From Varroa destructor (Eukaryota > Arthropoda > Arachnida > Mesostigmata > Varroidae), in assembly GCF_002443255.2 (NCBI RefSeq), contig NW_019211454.1, positions 881,936-945,935 of the forward strand: DNA of 64,000 nucleotides. The letters are read 5' to 3'. The notes beneath the pieces are model-generated. The model was not told the origin of the DNA. It made no database searches and saw only the letters and a list, made by a program, of their open reading frames with translations. The position numbers and the translations under genes were made by a program. Below are positions 1 to 10,532 of this stretch, in pieces (positions within the stretch are counted from its first letter, which is position 1; every line of letters begins with the position of its first letter).

Positions 1-1738
1 TGCATTATTATTTACAGATCTCTGTTGTTACTATATCTTCCACAATGTAACTTAAAAACATAATACAAAAAATGTTTACGGTAAATTACTCCAGAGGCAC
101 TGAACAGCGTTGATGTTGACACGAGTGGCACACCTGGAAATCGGTCTGATTCCAGTTAAGTGACCTCCTTAAGGAGCTCACTCTGTCTCGTAGCCGTACA
201 CGAAGCATACATTGTACCACCTGACTCTCTGCTGGGATGTGCGTTAACAATGCCGACCAGCTCGAATGCCCATGACGTTTTTTCGCGGAGTGCACGTACG
301 TCATCTACCTCGATGCATCGAGGTCTACGCGTCTTATCTATACTGGCTGATTGGAGAAAAAGCATATTTTTTTCATACCAACGGATGGATAGAGCCTACG
401 AGCTAGTAAAATAAAATAGCTAGATTTACGCTGCTGTAGCGTGGCGCGAAGAGCTTTCGTTCGTGGAGCGTCAATGACGAAACGCGTAGCAGATCCAAGC
501 TTTGACGAAACAATGGAACAGAAAGCAGCGCCTGCTGGCGTAATCGACCGCGACTTCTCCGAGCCACCGTTAACTCAGTTCAAAAGGAAGTATCCTCAAT
601 TGCTTAGCGTTATCTAGACCCCATCCTACCATTTTGATTAGCGACGATTTGACGGTGCCAACAAACTGTTCGACGAATCCTTTACGATAGATGATGCGTG
701 GAATGTTGAAGTTGCATATAAGCCTTCACTGAACAAAGGATTTTCGGGACGCCAAGGCGTAAGTAGATGCAAAGTGTTTGTTTAACGGTCTTAGTGAAGA
801 AGTGAGCATTATAGGAAACTATCTGCTTGCAGCACAGGGAAGTGACGAGAAAACAGAGCTACACGAGATGAATCTGTGGTGCAATAATCGTCCACATTTG
901 GTCAAAATGCATCGCTCATATCCTGACGCAGGTGGGTAGGGCAGTATGGTTCTTGCTAACTCTTCATGTGGGAACGTACTGAACAGCTTCCAGAAACCTC
1001 AGTCGGTAATTGCGAATGCTACGTTTAGAGTAGCCAATTGCTGCTCTAAGGAGGCTTGCATCTATTTGATCGCAAATTCTTAATAACTTAAGATATTCGC
1101 GTAATCCAGAAAGGCTGCTTTAATACCTAAAGGACTGCACTGGCCCCAAAGCGCGCGTTTCGTCCTATTAATGTTAGATGAACAATACAGCCAGTCGAGA
1201 TTAACTCAGAACACTACCTATTAGATACTTCTGGATTTCACAACTACACTCCTAGCAATATACCGTTATCCGAGGTAACCGAGAGTAAAAACGCTTGTTC
1301 CGTGCGCCTTATGTGTTCGACAATACTCTATGCTGCAAGACGGATTGATGCTCCGTCGGAAATGACTTTTGCCGTTATTACAAACTGACATTCAGTAGTA
1401 ATATCTCATCGTTCATATCCGATGCGATTACCCTGCATATACTATTGCCTGGGCCGAGAACCGTCGAATCCTAGTGACGTGATTACTGACAAAAATCTTT
1501 CATCTTAATGGAGGCCATGCGATAAAGCGGTAATATGCGACGGTCAATTCCGTATAAAAGAAAATATTGCCAATTTTGATGTCGAAGCGATCGACGAGGT
1601 AGAGGCGGAATCGTTTGCTGTTTAGAGCGGCTAGAAGCCTTAACATAGGTACAGAGAGTTTTTGCCTAATGACTAACAAGAGACTACTATTACCATATTG
1701 TGCTAGTATTTAATATTTACGGCAACGATATAGTTGTG

Positions 1739-1774
1739 CTCCGACGGATCACCGAAAATGTGCAGGAAGTACTT
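1739..1774 (+). repeat. Direct repeat, copy 1 (partner at 2495-2530)
   Basis: These 36 bases, which include the core AAAATGTGCAGG, recur 756 bases downstream with about six differences. The similarity fades quickly on both sides. Such a pair could be an internal duplication in the decayed element or remnants of two related insertions. Confidence 0.6.
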
Positions 1775-2494
1775 AATGGCCTGTTTGTTACCGACTTGAC
1801 AATGTTGTTGGGTGCTGAACTCATAGAGCGCGCCAATCACGACCGCCCATCCGTAAAACCAAAAACACGCTAATACGACAGCATCCAGATGATGTACTCA
1901 AAGTTGCTGAACAATTAGCTTATCTCGGAGAGCAAAGGTCAGAGCTATTAAGCTAAGAGCGGAACAATTTGTCCGATATTAGCTAAGAGGCGATGACAAC
2001 TTTCAGTATCGTGTCTTCGGTAAGACACACCATTACATTCGAAGCGTTAGCTACCCTGAATCGCAAAGTAGTAAATCGCCTATTAGTTTCTGGTTTCGCA
2101 AGCCACACGGTGCCATATGAGCAACGAAGTCGGCCTTGATCATAAAGCTGCGAAGTATTGTATTTCCGCTAACAGAAGACCCTGGTATACGATGATTCCT
2201 ATCAGCAGATTGAAAATAACAGACGGTTTTTGGTGAATATATTGATTATCATGCAGAGTCACGTTATTTTTGACGGCGTGTCGTCAGGTACTGATGTACA
2301 AGGGAACGGCATAGTAAGCACACGTACGTTACAATTGTAGACCATGTCCTTATCGTACTGTTTGACAGCCTTTCTTTGTCCGCAAATAGAACTGAAGTAA
2401 TAGCTTTGCTGATCCCAATAACGTCTAGAGACCAAAAACGTTCAACGTCAAGCGGTGGTTTGACGTCGTAGACGCGCGGCTACCAGCTTGCCGG

Positions 2495-2530
2495 CTCTGA
2501 CGGGTCACCAAAAATGTGCAGGGGATACTC
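2495..2530 (+). repeat. Direct repeat, copy 2 (partner at 1739-1774)
   Basis: Second copy of the short repeat. It sits near the right edge of the GC-richer tract, which may mark the end of the underlying element. Confidence 0.6.
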
Positions 2531-2697
2531 ACTAGTTCGCTTTTGGTTGGCACGTATTAATGTGTTGACGCATATATATCTCTATCGATATCGCATAACG
2601 TCTGTACACCCAGGTGTCTTTGCAGCACTTTGACGTGAACCTGCGTATGCTCCATTGGGTTTGGCACTCGAAATCGACCAATGCACGCACGAAGCAG

Positions 2698-2713
2698 CAC
2701 ACACACACACACA
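2698..2713 (+). repeat. (CA)8 microsatellite
   Basis: Eight perfect CA units. The flanking 2540-3560 stretch holds no gene that I can recognise. Confidence 0.9.
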
Positions 2714-3564
2714 AGCAATCATCCTGAAAGCCAGCGCGTAATCGGCGAAACTTTTGTCAAGCCCATTACGCGCCCCAAACGATGCCCTACAGCGCGGACA
2801 TGACAGACTCTGGCTCCTCTGCCTTCTAGCACGCAAACTCTAGATTGGGGTGGATCCGATTAGTGGAGTCCAATGGATCTTGCTGTTAATATGCAGAGGA
2901 GAGGACCCGATCAAGCCGGTTTTTCTCGTTTGGGGAGCACGAGTTTCCTATATTGTACTCTGCAAACTTTTATCCGTCTTCTGTAGTGTCTTACACTAGT
3001 GCACATCATCGTATTGGATGTGTTAACTAAATTGACAGGGATTAGTGTACCATTATCATGCTTAAAAACAATAGTTTTTTGCGTATTTTGTTTATACTTG
3101 CTTGCTATACTTGATCATTGCAATCAAGTGTAACCTATGTATGATTCCTGAAGAGAATCACCTTCTGTAAATATGAACTTCCAATACCGGTGTCGGTCCG
3201 GAGAACTCAAAACATAAAAGAATAAGCCAAAGCGGCAACCGAAAGGAGAAAATGTCGGCATCAACAGAAAGAAATGCGAAGAACACGAAACAAGCAAGAT
3301 GCGGTAGAAAACATCTCGAGAAGTAAAAATATTGTCGAGCATTTCCTATAGCTATGGGTGAAAGCAAATCTCTAAAATTTTTAAATCTAGCGACTTTTTC
3401 ATCTAAGTGACGAACTCTATACTAAAACAGGGTTATACTCCATACATGTATGTATGCTAAGCTTTGCACATGGTTTGACACACAACACGCTTCGCCTCGG
3501 GCTCGAGATACAGGCTCGATAAGCTGCGTCTTAGTATCTTTGAGATGTAAGAAAGTACTTTACA

Positions 3565-3618
3565 GAAGTCTTAAGAAGTTTTCTTACAAAAGTAAGAAAG
3601 TCTTAGAAGAAAGACTTC
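3565..3618. repeat. Nested inverted repeat
   Basis: An outer 8-base pair, GAAGTCTT with AAGACTTC, encloses an inner pair, TTTCTTAC with GTAAGAAA, separated by four bases. The arms are rich in AAG/CTT. It lies about 350 bases left of the first mariner relic and could be a small inverted-repeat element or a chance hairpin. Confidence 0.5.
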
Positions 3619-3954
3619 AATAGACTTTGTGAGTTGGTGGAAAAGATTTACACGGCGGAGGCAGGGTTTTTACATTAGTTCTTTTATTTTTTAATAATAT
3701 AACATTATTTTTAAATAATCTTAAAACGTTGAAGTAAAAATATAGCTTATAGGGGCAAGCAGGTTGCACGGCATTTTTTTAAAAACATCCCTTTCTTACT
3801 TCGCCTCAATCACTGTTTGATTCTGATACACCATTCCCAAGCGCCTTTTTTGTTCTATAAGCATGCTGTAAGGATCCTGTATTTTGAGTTCAATTTCAAC
3901 TCAAAGTAAGTCTTAGAGATTGATGTTTCAGGCGGGAAAAGGTACATTTTCAAG

Positions 3955-4750
3955 ACCTTTTATTCTATGCTTTTTGTCGAGACCAACGCGCTGTAAAAAG
4001 AGTTCGAGAAATTTGCTTTGCGTACGATAACGATGCCATTGGTATTAAAACTGCTTAAGAATGTTTTGCCAAATTTAAGAAAGCGATCCAGGTCCTACAG
4101 GATTCCCCCCGCTGTCCGAATCTAATGACGACCATCTGAAAGCATTTTTACGACGGCAAAACAATGACAAACGATTTAAGAACTAGCAAAAAATAGGCCA
4201 CAATCACATGATCATCGTTAAACGCCTTAAGTTCCATGGGTTCACACAGAGACTTGGAGTTTGAGTACTTTTTGAATTCTCTGAGTCCAAAGGGATTACG
4301 ACTTAATGTTCGATCCCAACATCCCAACCGATTTTTACACAGAATTCCCACCGATGATGAAAAGAAGCGTATCCATGCAAATATGGACCCGAAGTCCAGA
4401 TGGGCGGGTCCGAAAGAGAAGCGAAAATTTAGGGTCTAATTAGATTATGCTTTCTGTTTGATAGCATTACAGAGCCCTAATTCATTGAGGATTGTTTCTT
4501 ATGAGTCGGGTAGTTGATCGGTACGTTTATTTCGTTCAGTTGCATCACGTCAACCACGCTATTTAGGAGAAAAAGGCGTCAAACGATCTTAGGTCATCCT
4601 GCTTTATGACAACTTGAAACCGCGAATGGCAATCATCGTCAAAACTGCTTTCCTAGATTTCGAATGAAAGGTTTTATTGCACCCTCTACATTATTGTAAA
4701 AGTTGATAACTTACTGCCACGAAGGTAAAGAATGCGGTACTTACTATTCA
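3955..4750 (+). mobile_element. Mariner transposase relic 1
   Basis: This is a broken mariner (Tc1/mariner superfamily) transposase that would cut and paste its own element. Three landmarks occur in the right order on the plus strand. At about 4060 is the end of the DNA-binding domain, ECFAKFKKAIQVLQDSPRCP, like mariner WFAKFRxGDFxLxDxPRSGRP. At 4332 is FLHRIPTDDEKK, like FLxRIVTGDEKW, the first catalytic region. At 4608 is VILLYDNLKPR, like VILxHDNARPH, the second catalytic Asp. The last motif is followed by a tail resembling HPPYSPDLAP, with a stop where Trp is expected. Stops and frame changes separate the blocks, so no active protein can be made. I did not identify the terminal inverted repeats. 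Confidence 0.85.
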
Positions 4751-5039
4751 GTAAAAAAGCACAGAAGCTTTGTTTCCTGCCTAATGCCTTACGCAGATAT
4801 GCACTATCCCTATTTATTAGTCGCAAATGCGATAATACTTAACCGTTTTGCGTGGCCGTGAAGGTCAGGACTAAAACAATGGCCAATAGAACAAAAGCTT
4901 TATGGTAGCTAAGCGTCCGCTCCTGATTTTAGCCAAGCTTGATTTTAGGAATCCATTCAATACAACCGATAACCTGGAGAGCTTTGCTCCATTACTCTGG
5001 AGTTTAATCAAACTGCTTTTTTACTCAATGCGTGCAGCA

Positions 5040-5310
5040 GGGTGACATTGGGACTAAGTTCACTCACTCATAAGAATTCAATGATGGCCAATCTCGTCAA
5101 TATTGAATCATATTAGATGAAACTTGGATTATGCAGCCTTGTGATTGCTTTGGATGTATTAGGTGTAATAGAATCTGAAGATAACAGAAATCATAGTTGT
5201 TAGCATTTACAGGAGCAGCGTATTAACGCCAACAAGCTGGAACTTTTAGGGATACTTATTGATATGCAAAAAAAACCCCGTAAATGACCAACTCTGCACA
5301 TTGCTCCAGA
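5040..5310 (+). mobile_element. Possible second mariner fragment
   Basis: The plus strand reads ILDETWIM near 5115 and QRINANKLELL near 5217. These faintly resemble the mariner GDETW catalytic motif and the later TINADxYCxQL block. The distance between them is shorter than in mariner. The match is weak and could be chance. Confidence 0.25.
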
Positions 5311-6540
5311 GGCGTCTTCGCTTGAACGTTATACATGCAGAAGTAGCCAAATGTATGTGCAGGTAAATTTAGGTTAGTCTAAACATGCGTGTGCATTGCA
5401 CCTTGTCTAGATTACTGACATCCTAGGTGATCTTAAAATTTATGATATAAAAAATATTCTGGGCGAAGTATTTAACGTTAACCTCACAGACATTGCGTAT
5501 AAGAGGGAAAACCGGTGTATTAGAGATGCGGCTGTAGAAATGACAAAGGTTGTAAGATTTGCTCAAGATACTCAAGAAAACTCGGGGTTAGAGGTGACCA
5601 ACACAAAGATTACGTTTAATCACTGTGGGATCAAAATAAACAAACACTTCTGGGCAACTTTTGCGTTATAGAATAGTCCAGAGTATACCTCGCTTTGCGG
5701 GAAGTATGGAGAAACACTGAACGTCAGAAAGAACTGGGTGACTGATCCATAAGTTTTCGTTTTCTTGTACCAAAAAGATTGAAATCTTGACGACAAGTTG
5801 ACGAAATTGTGGAGCACTTGCTAACCAGCCACCCGAAAATCCTCCGATAAATGGCCACTAAATTCCTGCAAGAAAGCAATTTTCCGACAACAAAGACAAT
5901 AACTTTCGGCAGACATTAGTAGATTTTGACGACGCTAGAAATACGAATTAAGTTGTCTTTTAGAGAGTTTGAAGATTCGTCGAACTTCCTTTTGAAGTGG
6001 TAAAAATTTACTATTATTATATTATTTGCCTTGAACTTTTTTGCCCTTAGGGACAAGACGGAAGCTAGCACTTTCAACAATGTAAAGGGACTGGGCCGGA
6101 AAAGGTTGTGAGGAACGAAAGATGGACGAAAAGAACAGGAGCAGGAGAGAGGGAGTATAGGGAGAGAACGAAGACCTACAGCAGATGCCCTTGCGAGATC
6201 GGGGGTGAATGCCTGGCAGTTCTGGTGGGCAAAGAAACCGAGCACACACGCAGTTTTTTTAGATGAAGAAAATAGAAAATTAATGGACGGACACCACAGA
6301 AGGTTCCCACTACTAATTGATGATGTCCACAAAAAAAAAGTCTTCGATGGAGAGTAAGCACAGTACTAATCCATTAAAGCTTCTTACCATCTGGAAGAGC
6401 CTTCATAAACTGGCTTTGGGGATTCACAGTTTCGCTACGGTGGAGATGCTAAATGCTCAAATGGACAACAAGGAGTAGTAGTATAGACTATAGTAAAGGC
6501 TAAAAAAGTGGCGGACATTCCGACAGAAAGAAAAAGGTGA
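5310..6540. other. Decayed tract between transposon relics
   Basis: No intact gene is seen. A plus-strand frame from about 5460 to 5668 is open but not recognised. From about 6050 to 6250 the plus strand is purine-rich, and the 138-codon minus-strand frame at 5916-6332 is the antisense of that. The tract probably contains the left part of the LINE relic or a second broken copy, because it carries one copy of the 85-base repeat. Confidence 0.35.
5803..5887 (+). repeat. 85-base direct repeat, copy A (partner at 8105-8189)
   Basis: This segment matches 8105-8189 at all but about three positions, with a constant offset of 2302 bases. Copy B lies at the start of the reverse-transcriptase domain of the LINE relic. 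Copy A ends abruptly after TTTTCCGA, where copy B continues into the domain. The high identity contrasts with the heavily mutated coding sequence around it and suggests a fairly recent duplication or second insertion. Confidence 0.9.
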
Positions 6541-8104
6541 AGACATGGCCACAAAACTAGACAGAACAGATAATAACTCATTCAATTCAGCTATCAAAGT
6601 CGCAAAACTGTCGCAAGAAGTCCTTCAAAGACGGAAAAAAATTATGCAAACTTTAGCAAAAATATCACATCTCTTATCCAAGGAAAAGTGGCTAGAGGAT
6701 GCATGCGCGAAAACGGAAGTAGCATGCAAAGAAATCTTTAAGGAAAGGATACATTGAAAGTAGACTTGGTCACCAAAGGGCTGGAAGGTTCTAGAGCCTT
6801 TTGAAGCAAGGCCGCCTAATGTGAGCCGACACCGGATCTCCACAGTCATTCCGGCGAAAAAGATGGCCACGATCATCTTCAAAGACAATGTCTTTGGTGG
6901 AATTAAATTCAACGCCGACTACGGCGTTCTCACGCTTATCGTCATCATTAAGATCCCGGAAGTGGAAATTATCACGGCATCACTGATGCAATCTATCAGC
7001 TTCTTGGAAAGATAAGTCACTCCCAAGAAACAAACATAATCCCAGCTATTTAATTGCTGAGTTAAATTATAATGACGGTAGAAGGCGAAGAAAGGTGTTA
7101 TTGGAGGGCGCCGACAAGCTGTAGTATTTACAGAAGGTGGCAGAAACGATGATTCGGCCGAGAGGAAAGGATGTGGAAACTAGGACTGTACGAGTTAAAG
7201 TCGTAGGTAACAGCTGCTACTCATAAAAGTTGCGAAACCTTAACTAAGTGACTGACTCGGGCTATCTGGGAGCCTAGATGGCTTCCCAAATTAAAAACGG
7301 GGATTGTCCGCTTAAATTAAAGAGGTTAACGCGGCTGCCATCAACAAGGAGAGTAGGCGGACCTTGCAGAAAGAAACACTTCGTGCTGAGCGGTCGGTTA
7401 AATAAAATCTACGGTTAATCAATGACGGACATAGGTCTATGTTCTATAAAAGAGAATAGGAGATTACACAGCACTCATGATCTATGAGGACCAAATAGTA
7501 AAAGATATTAGGGGATGGCACGTTGCAGATGAAGTGGATAATCTCAGAAATCACAAGAACATAATCTATGAGTTAAGGTGGGTAAGGTAGTAAGTCGACG
7601 CAATGTGCAAGCCAATGAGGCTTTACTTACCGGAAGTTGAATGGCAAGGTGCTGAAGGATGCAGTAAACAGGGGCAGTAAAACGTCAACACATGGAAACG
7701 GGATAGGAATATTGGCAGCCGCCCGCAGGGTCTAAACCAGTAGAAGGGCTCAGAGAAAGGCTTCAAAGGAGAAGCTCGGTGATCCTTGAAAGGCCAGACG
7801 TATTATGTGCAAAGGGATTAAACGCTGCAACGAGAAAATATGCTCACAGCTCGTTGATGAAATATAAAACTATTCATGAGGTAGAGGTTACAAGAACGTC
7901 TGAATAAACAAAGTGGTATGTCGTCCAGACTTACAAATCAAGCTATCATAGAAATAGCCGTAAAACTGTCTTCAAGGCGTCAAAGACGAAGAAAGGAAAG
8001 GCTTGTGGTCCATGGTAGCATTAAGATGACCTCGACGAAGATTATTATTAAGACGGGCGGAAATTTGCGTGCGAAAAACATTAGGGCCGTATGGAATACG
8101 GTTA

Positions 8105-8189
8105 GAAACTGTGGAGCACTTGCTAACCAGCTACCCGAAAATCCTCCGATAAATGGCCACTAAATTTCTGCAAGAAAGCAATTTTCCGA
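8105..8189 (+). repeat. 85-base direct repeat, copy B (partner at 5803-5887)
   Basis: Right-hand copy of the near-identical pair, lying inside the LINE relic just before and into the FPNWLKE block. Confidence 0.9.
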
Positions 8190-8243
8190 ATTGGTTGAAA
8201 GAGGTTAAGCTAATACCCATATCAATCCGTGGTAAGTCTGTGG

Positions 8244-8273
8244 CTTAAATGAACTTGATCAAGTTCATTTAAG
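8244..8273. repeat. Perfect 30-base palindrome
   Basis: Fifteen consecutive self-complementary pairs are centred on TGATCA between 8258 and 8259. The palindrome lies inside the LINE reverse-transcriptase relic, where the family shows no such structure. It is either a local rearrangement or an inserted palindrome. Confidence 0.9.
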
Positions 8274-8719
8274 TCACGCTGTATCAATGCAGCGGATAAG
8301 GCACTCAAAGCTCCTATCATTAAAAGACTGATCAGCGAAAAGGAGTTGAAAGGAACGTTTGCATACGAGCAGTTCGGATCTATAAATGATCGATCAACTC
8401 TTTTGGCTGTAGGTTGGAAGTCCTAAAGCGCACACTTGGTCCTTCAGCATATCCAAAGGGAAGGAAAGCAGACAACGAAAATGAATGCCCCCTGTTTAGC
8501 TAATATTCTAGACGTGCGGAGTTTCTTCTTTTCGATAAAGTGGAATTTGGTTTTATATACACTGTAGAAAAAAAGTACGCCTTTATATCCATGAAGCATT
8601 GTCATACGCAGAAAATCCACAGTTCGATGCGCTGCCCCTGTCTACATACAAGCTATAAAATTAAAGGAGAATAAGGGCTATTTAACGAAAATACAGTACG
8701 TGTTTGCTTTCCGAATAAG

Positions 8720-10341
8720 TAGAGCATTCTAAATCATCCCGCCCCTCTCTTTCGCACCAAGAAACACCACAGCCAAGCAGCAGAAGAAATGTATCAGCAG
8801 CAGATATTTACACGAGAGACTTCTAAAGAAGACACTTCAAAAAGCACAAGAAGTGTCGCTACCTGGAAATGGATAGTGGTATCGGGAACCAGGGAGTGGT
8901 ACGAAAACGGCTTAGGAGCAGATACCCAGCGCCTGATCAACGTCTTCAATGGCTATCAATGTTTCCAAGCGTTATAATAAAAAAACATCGTATGCAATGC
9001 TAACATGTGTGGTGTTGTGACTCACATGCTGAAGCGCTACACACTCTTCAAGGAGGAAATTGCAAAGAGGGCGCCCATTTAGGACCGACGCCGTGATGAA
9101 CTAGATGCCTCAGAACGGAGAAAGCTAGACAGCAACGTGCAAGTACATAAGAAAGGCTATAAAGCTCACCGAGAAATAAAAGCGACTAAAACAAAGGCAG
9201 GATGCACGGCTCTCCCGAACCCTGCGTTAAGTGCAAGAGAACCCCTTGTCAAAAGAGTATTAGCAAGCATCAACGCAGGGCTAGGAATAGAAATGAGTGA
9301 ATTTAACGGGTAGTTTGAAGTAGCTAGCTGAAACCGCACTTCGCCATAGCATAACATAACACGGAGGTAAGGTATCCGCAAATCGAATTCACGCATTAAC
9401 TTCACTGAAGTTAGAGCCATCTTTACGAGATCCCTATAAATATGCTCTTTGTGACGCTGCGGTGATGGCTTACATCCCTTCGGCCCACCCGAAGTCCGTG
9501 TAGGATGGAAAGACATGCAGAGCTAACTGTGATTATTTAGGAAACCCCACGAAAAGTAAGAGCGCCTTCGCCGCTTGAGCCAACTAATTTGGCGCTTCCT
9601 TTAGGAAAGAGGGCTATATGGCGTAACTACATCATTACGATCTGAAAGAGAAATGCGTAATAAAAAACGTAACTGTTTCATTCACATTAGTCGCTCGTAT
9701 GTTAAGATGGATAGCCAATAAGATGGATAGCGGAACACGCGAACGCAAAAAAGATGCAAAAGTACACCGTTTTTACGCTCCCTTTACTTCATTCATGATG
9801 GGAATCATTGGACTTGTCAGTAAAGGATCTGAAATATTTCAAAACTTTAGAGAACACGACTTCTAACAGGGATAATAAGCGGAAAGGGGACTATCTGAGG
9901 TAGCTGCTGCCGCTAGCGGTAAGAAAGCAGCACGTCTATTTTAGATGCAATGAGAATGAAATATTCGTATAATTATTGGATAACAGTAGGATTAATAGTA
10001 TTCATGTATCAATAAATTGTGACTTTTGTACTTGTGAAGTTTAGAAAAACAATTAATTTAATATTTTAGTAATTTAATCGTATTTTGATTAAAAAATCCA
10101 TATTTATACATAGAATTTATTTATAAAGTCACCCCGCGACAAAAAAATGTGATAATACAAAATGATTTTAATACAGCAACATTACCACAGTCACCTATTT
10201 TTTGTTATAAAAATTTATAAATAAATGTAACTCACCTAGCCTTCTTGCACCTCTGGGGTTGTATACGTAATACATTAACCGATGACCGGACGCTAATTAA
10301 AAGGTAACTTTGTTCATCTCTTGTTTTGATGTATTTTACAG
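8720..10341. other. Non-coding: tail of LINE debris, then intron upstream of the first visible CASK exon
   Basis: From 8720 to about 9950 the base composition stays GC-richer and frames are short. The open frame at 8789-8977 and the minus-strand frame at 9166-9516 are not recognised and may be transposon remains. From about 9950 to 10341 the sequence is strongly AT-rich, ending in a standard 3' splice site. Two close copies of AAGATGGATAGC near 9705 and 9722 are local. Confidence 0.5.
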
Positions 10342-10532
10342 AGCGAGTAGACGGTAACGGTATGAATGGTTGCCACTTTAGTGCCCCTGAGGTTCTGCGA
10401 GGTCTAGGTTATGGTAAACCTAGCGACATATGGTCGTGCGGTGTTCTTCTCTATACGCTGCTTTGTGGATCACTTCCCTTCAATGGAACGGGTGACAGGC
10501 TCGAAGAACTCATCTGTCGCACTAAATATGTG
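10342..10532 (+). CDS. CASK: CASK exon: kinase domain, APE motif and start of C-lobe
   Basis: This is the first visible exon of a CASK-type MAGUK, a scaffold with a CaM-kinase-like domain that sits under cell junctions and synapses. The exon follows TATTTTACAG and ends before GTAGGT. It starts with two bases of a split codon and ends on a codon boundary. The product contains CHFSAPEV, the activation-loop end with the kinase APE motif, then [12 protein letters not shown], the conserved DxWxxG helix, then [10 protein letters not shown]. The last block matches CASK LPFxGTxxRL better than CaMKII, which has PPFWDEDQxRL. Whether the unusual CASK magnesium-binding residues are present cannot be judged, because the upstream GFG/DFG exon is not in the window. 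Confidence 0.9.

Larger units (their letters stand above)
1..2540. other. GC-richer decayed tract, probably old transposon sequence
   Basis: No intact gene is visible. The stretch is richer in G and C than the introns to its right and has several stop-interrupted frames that still look protein-like. One is the plus-strand frame from about 483 to 785, broken by only two stops. Around 1330-1375 the plus strand reads roughly ILYAARRIDAPSEMTFAV, which faintly recalls the end of a Ty1/copia reverse transcriptase, but neighbouring copia motifs were not found. I read the tract as a mutated mobile element of unknown family. The short frames at 86-414 on both strands overlap each other and cannot all be real. 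Confidence 0.35.
6545..8720 (+). mobile_element. LINE (non-LTR retrotransposon) relic with reverse transcriptase
   Basis: This is a degraded non-LTR retrotransposon on the plus strand, with a layout like the R1/Jockey group. The reverse-transcriptase region is recognisable. Near 8166 is FLQESNFPNWLKEVKLIPI, like the LINE FPxxWKxARLVPIPKPGK block. Near 8350 is AYEQFGSINDRSTLLAV, like LSxxQFGFRxGRSTxDAI. Near 8497 is CLANILDVRSFFFSIKWNLV, like the LDVxNAFNSxxW catalytic Asp block. Upstream, at 6842-6985, KMATIIFKDNVFGG and the text after it could be endonuclease. A short frame at 6545-6757 may be ORF1. Stops and frameshifts are frequent, and the YADD motif was not located. The clade is an inference. 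Confidence 0.6.

Noticed and set aside
5916..6332. 138-codon minus-strand frame
   Set aside because: It is antisense to a purine-rich transposon tract, with a Ser/Phe/Leu-rich translation typical of such shadows and no motif.
9166..9516. 116-codon minus-strand frame
   Set aside because: No recognised domain. It overlaps GC-rich LINE tail debris with open plus-strand pieces.
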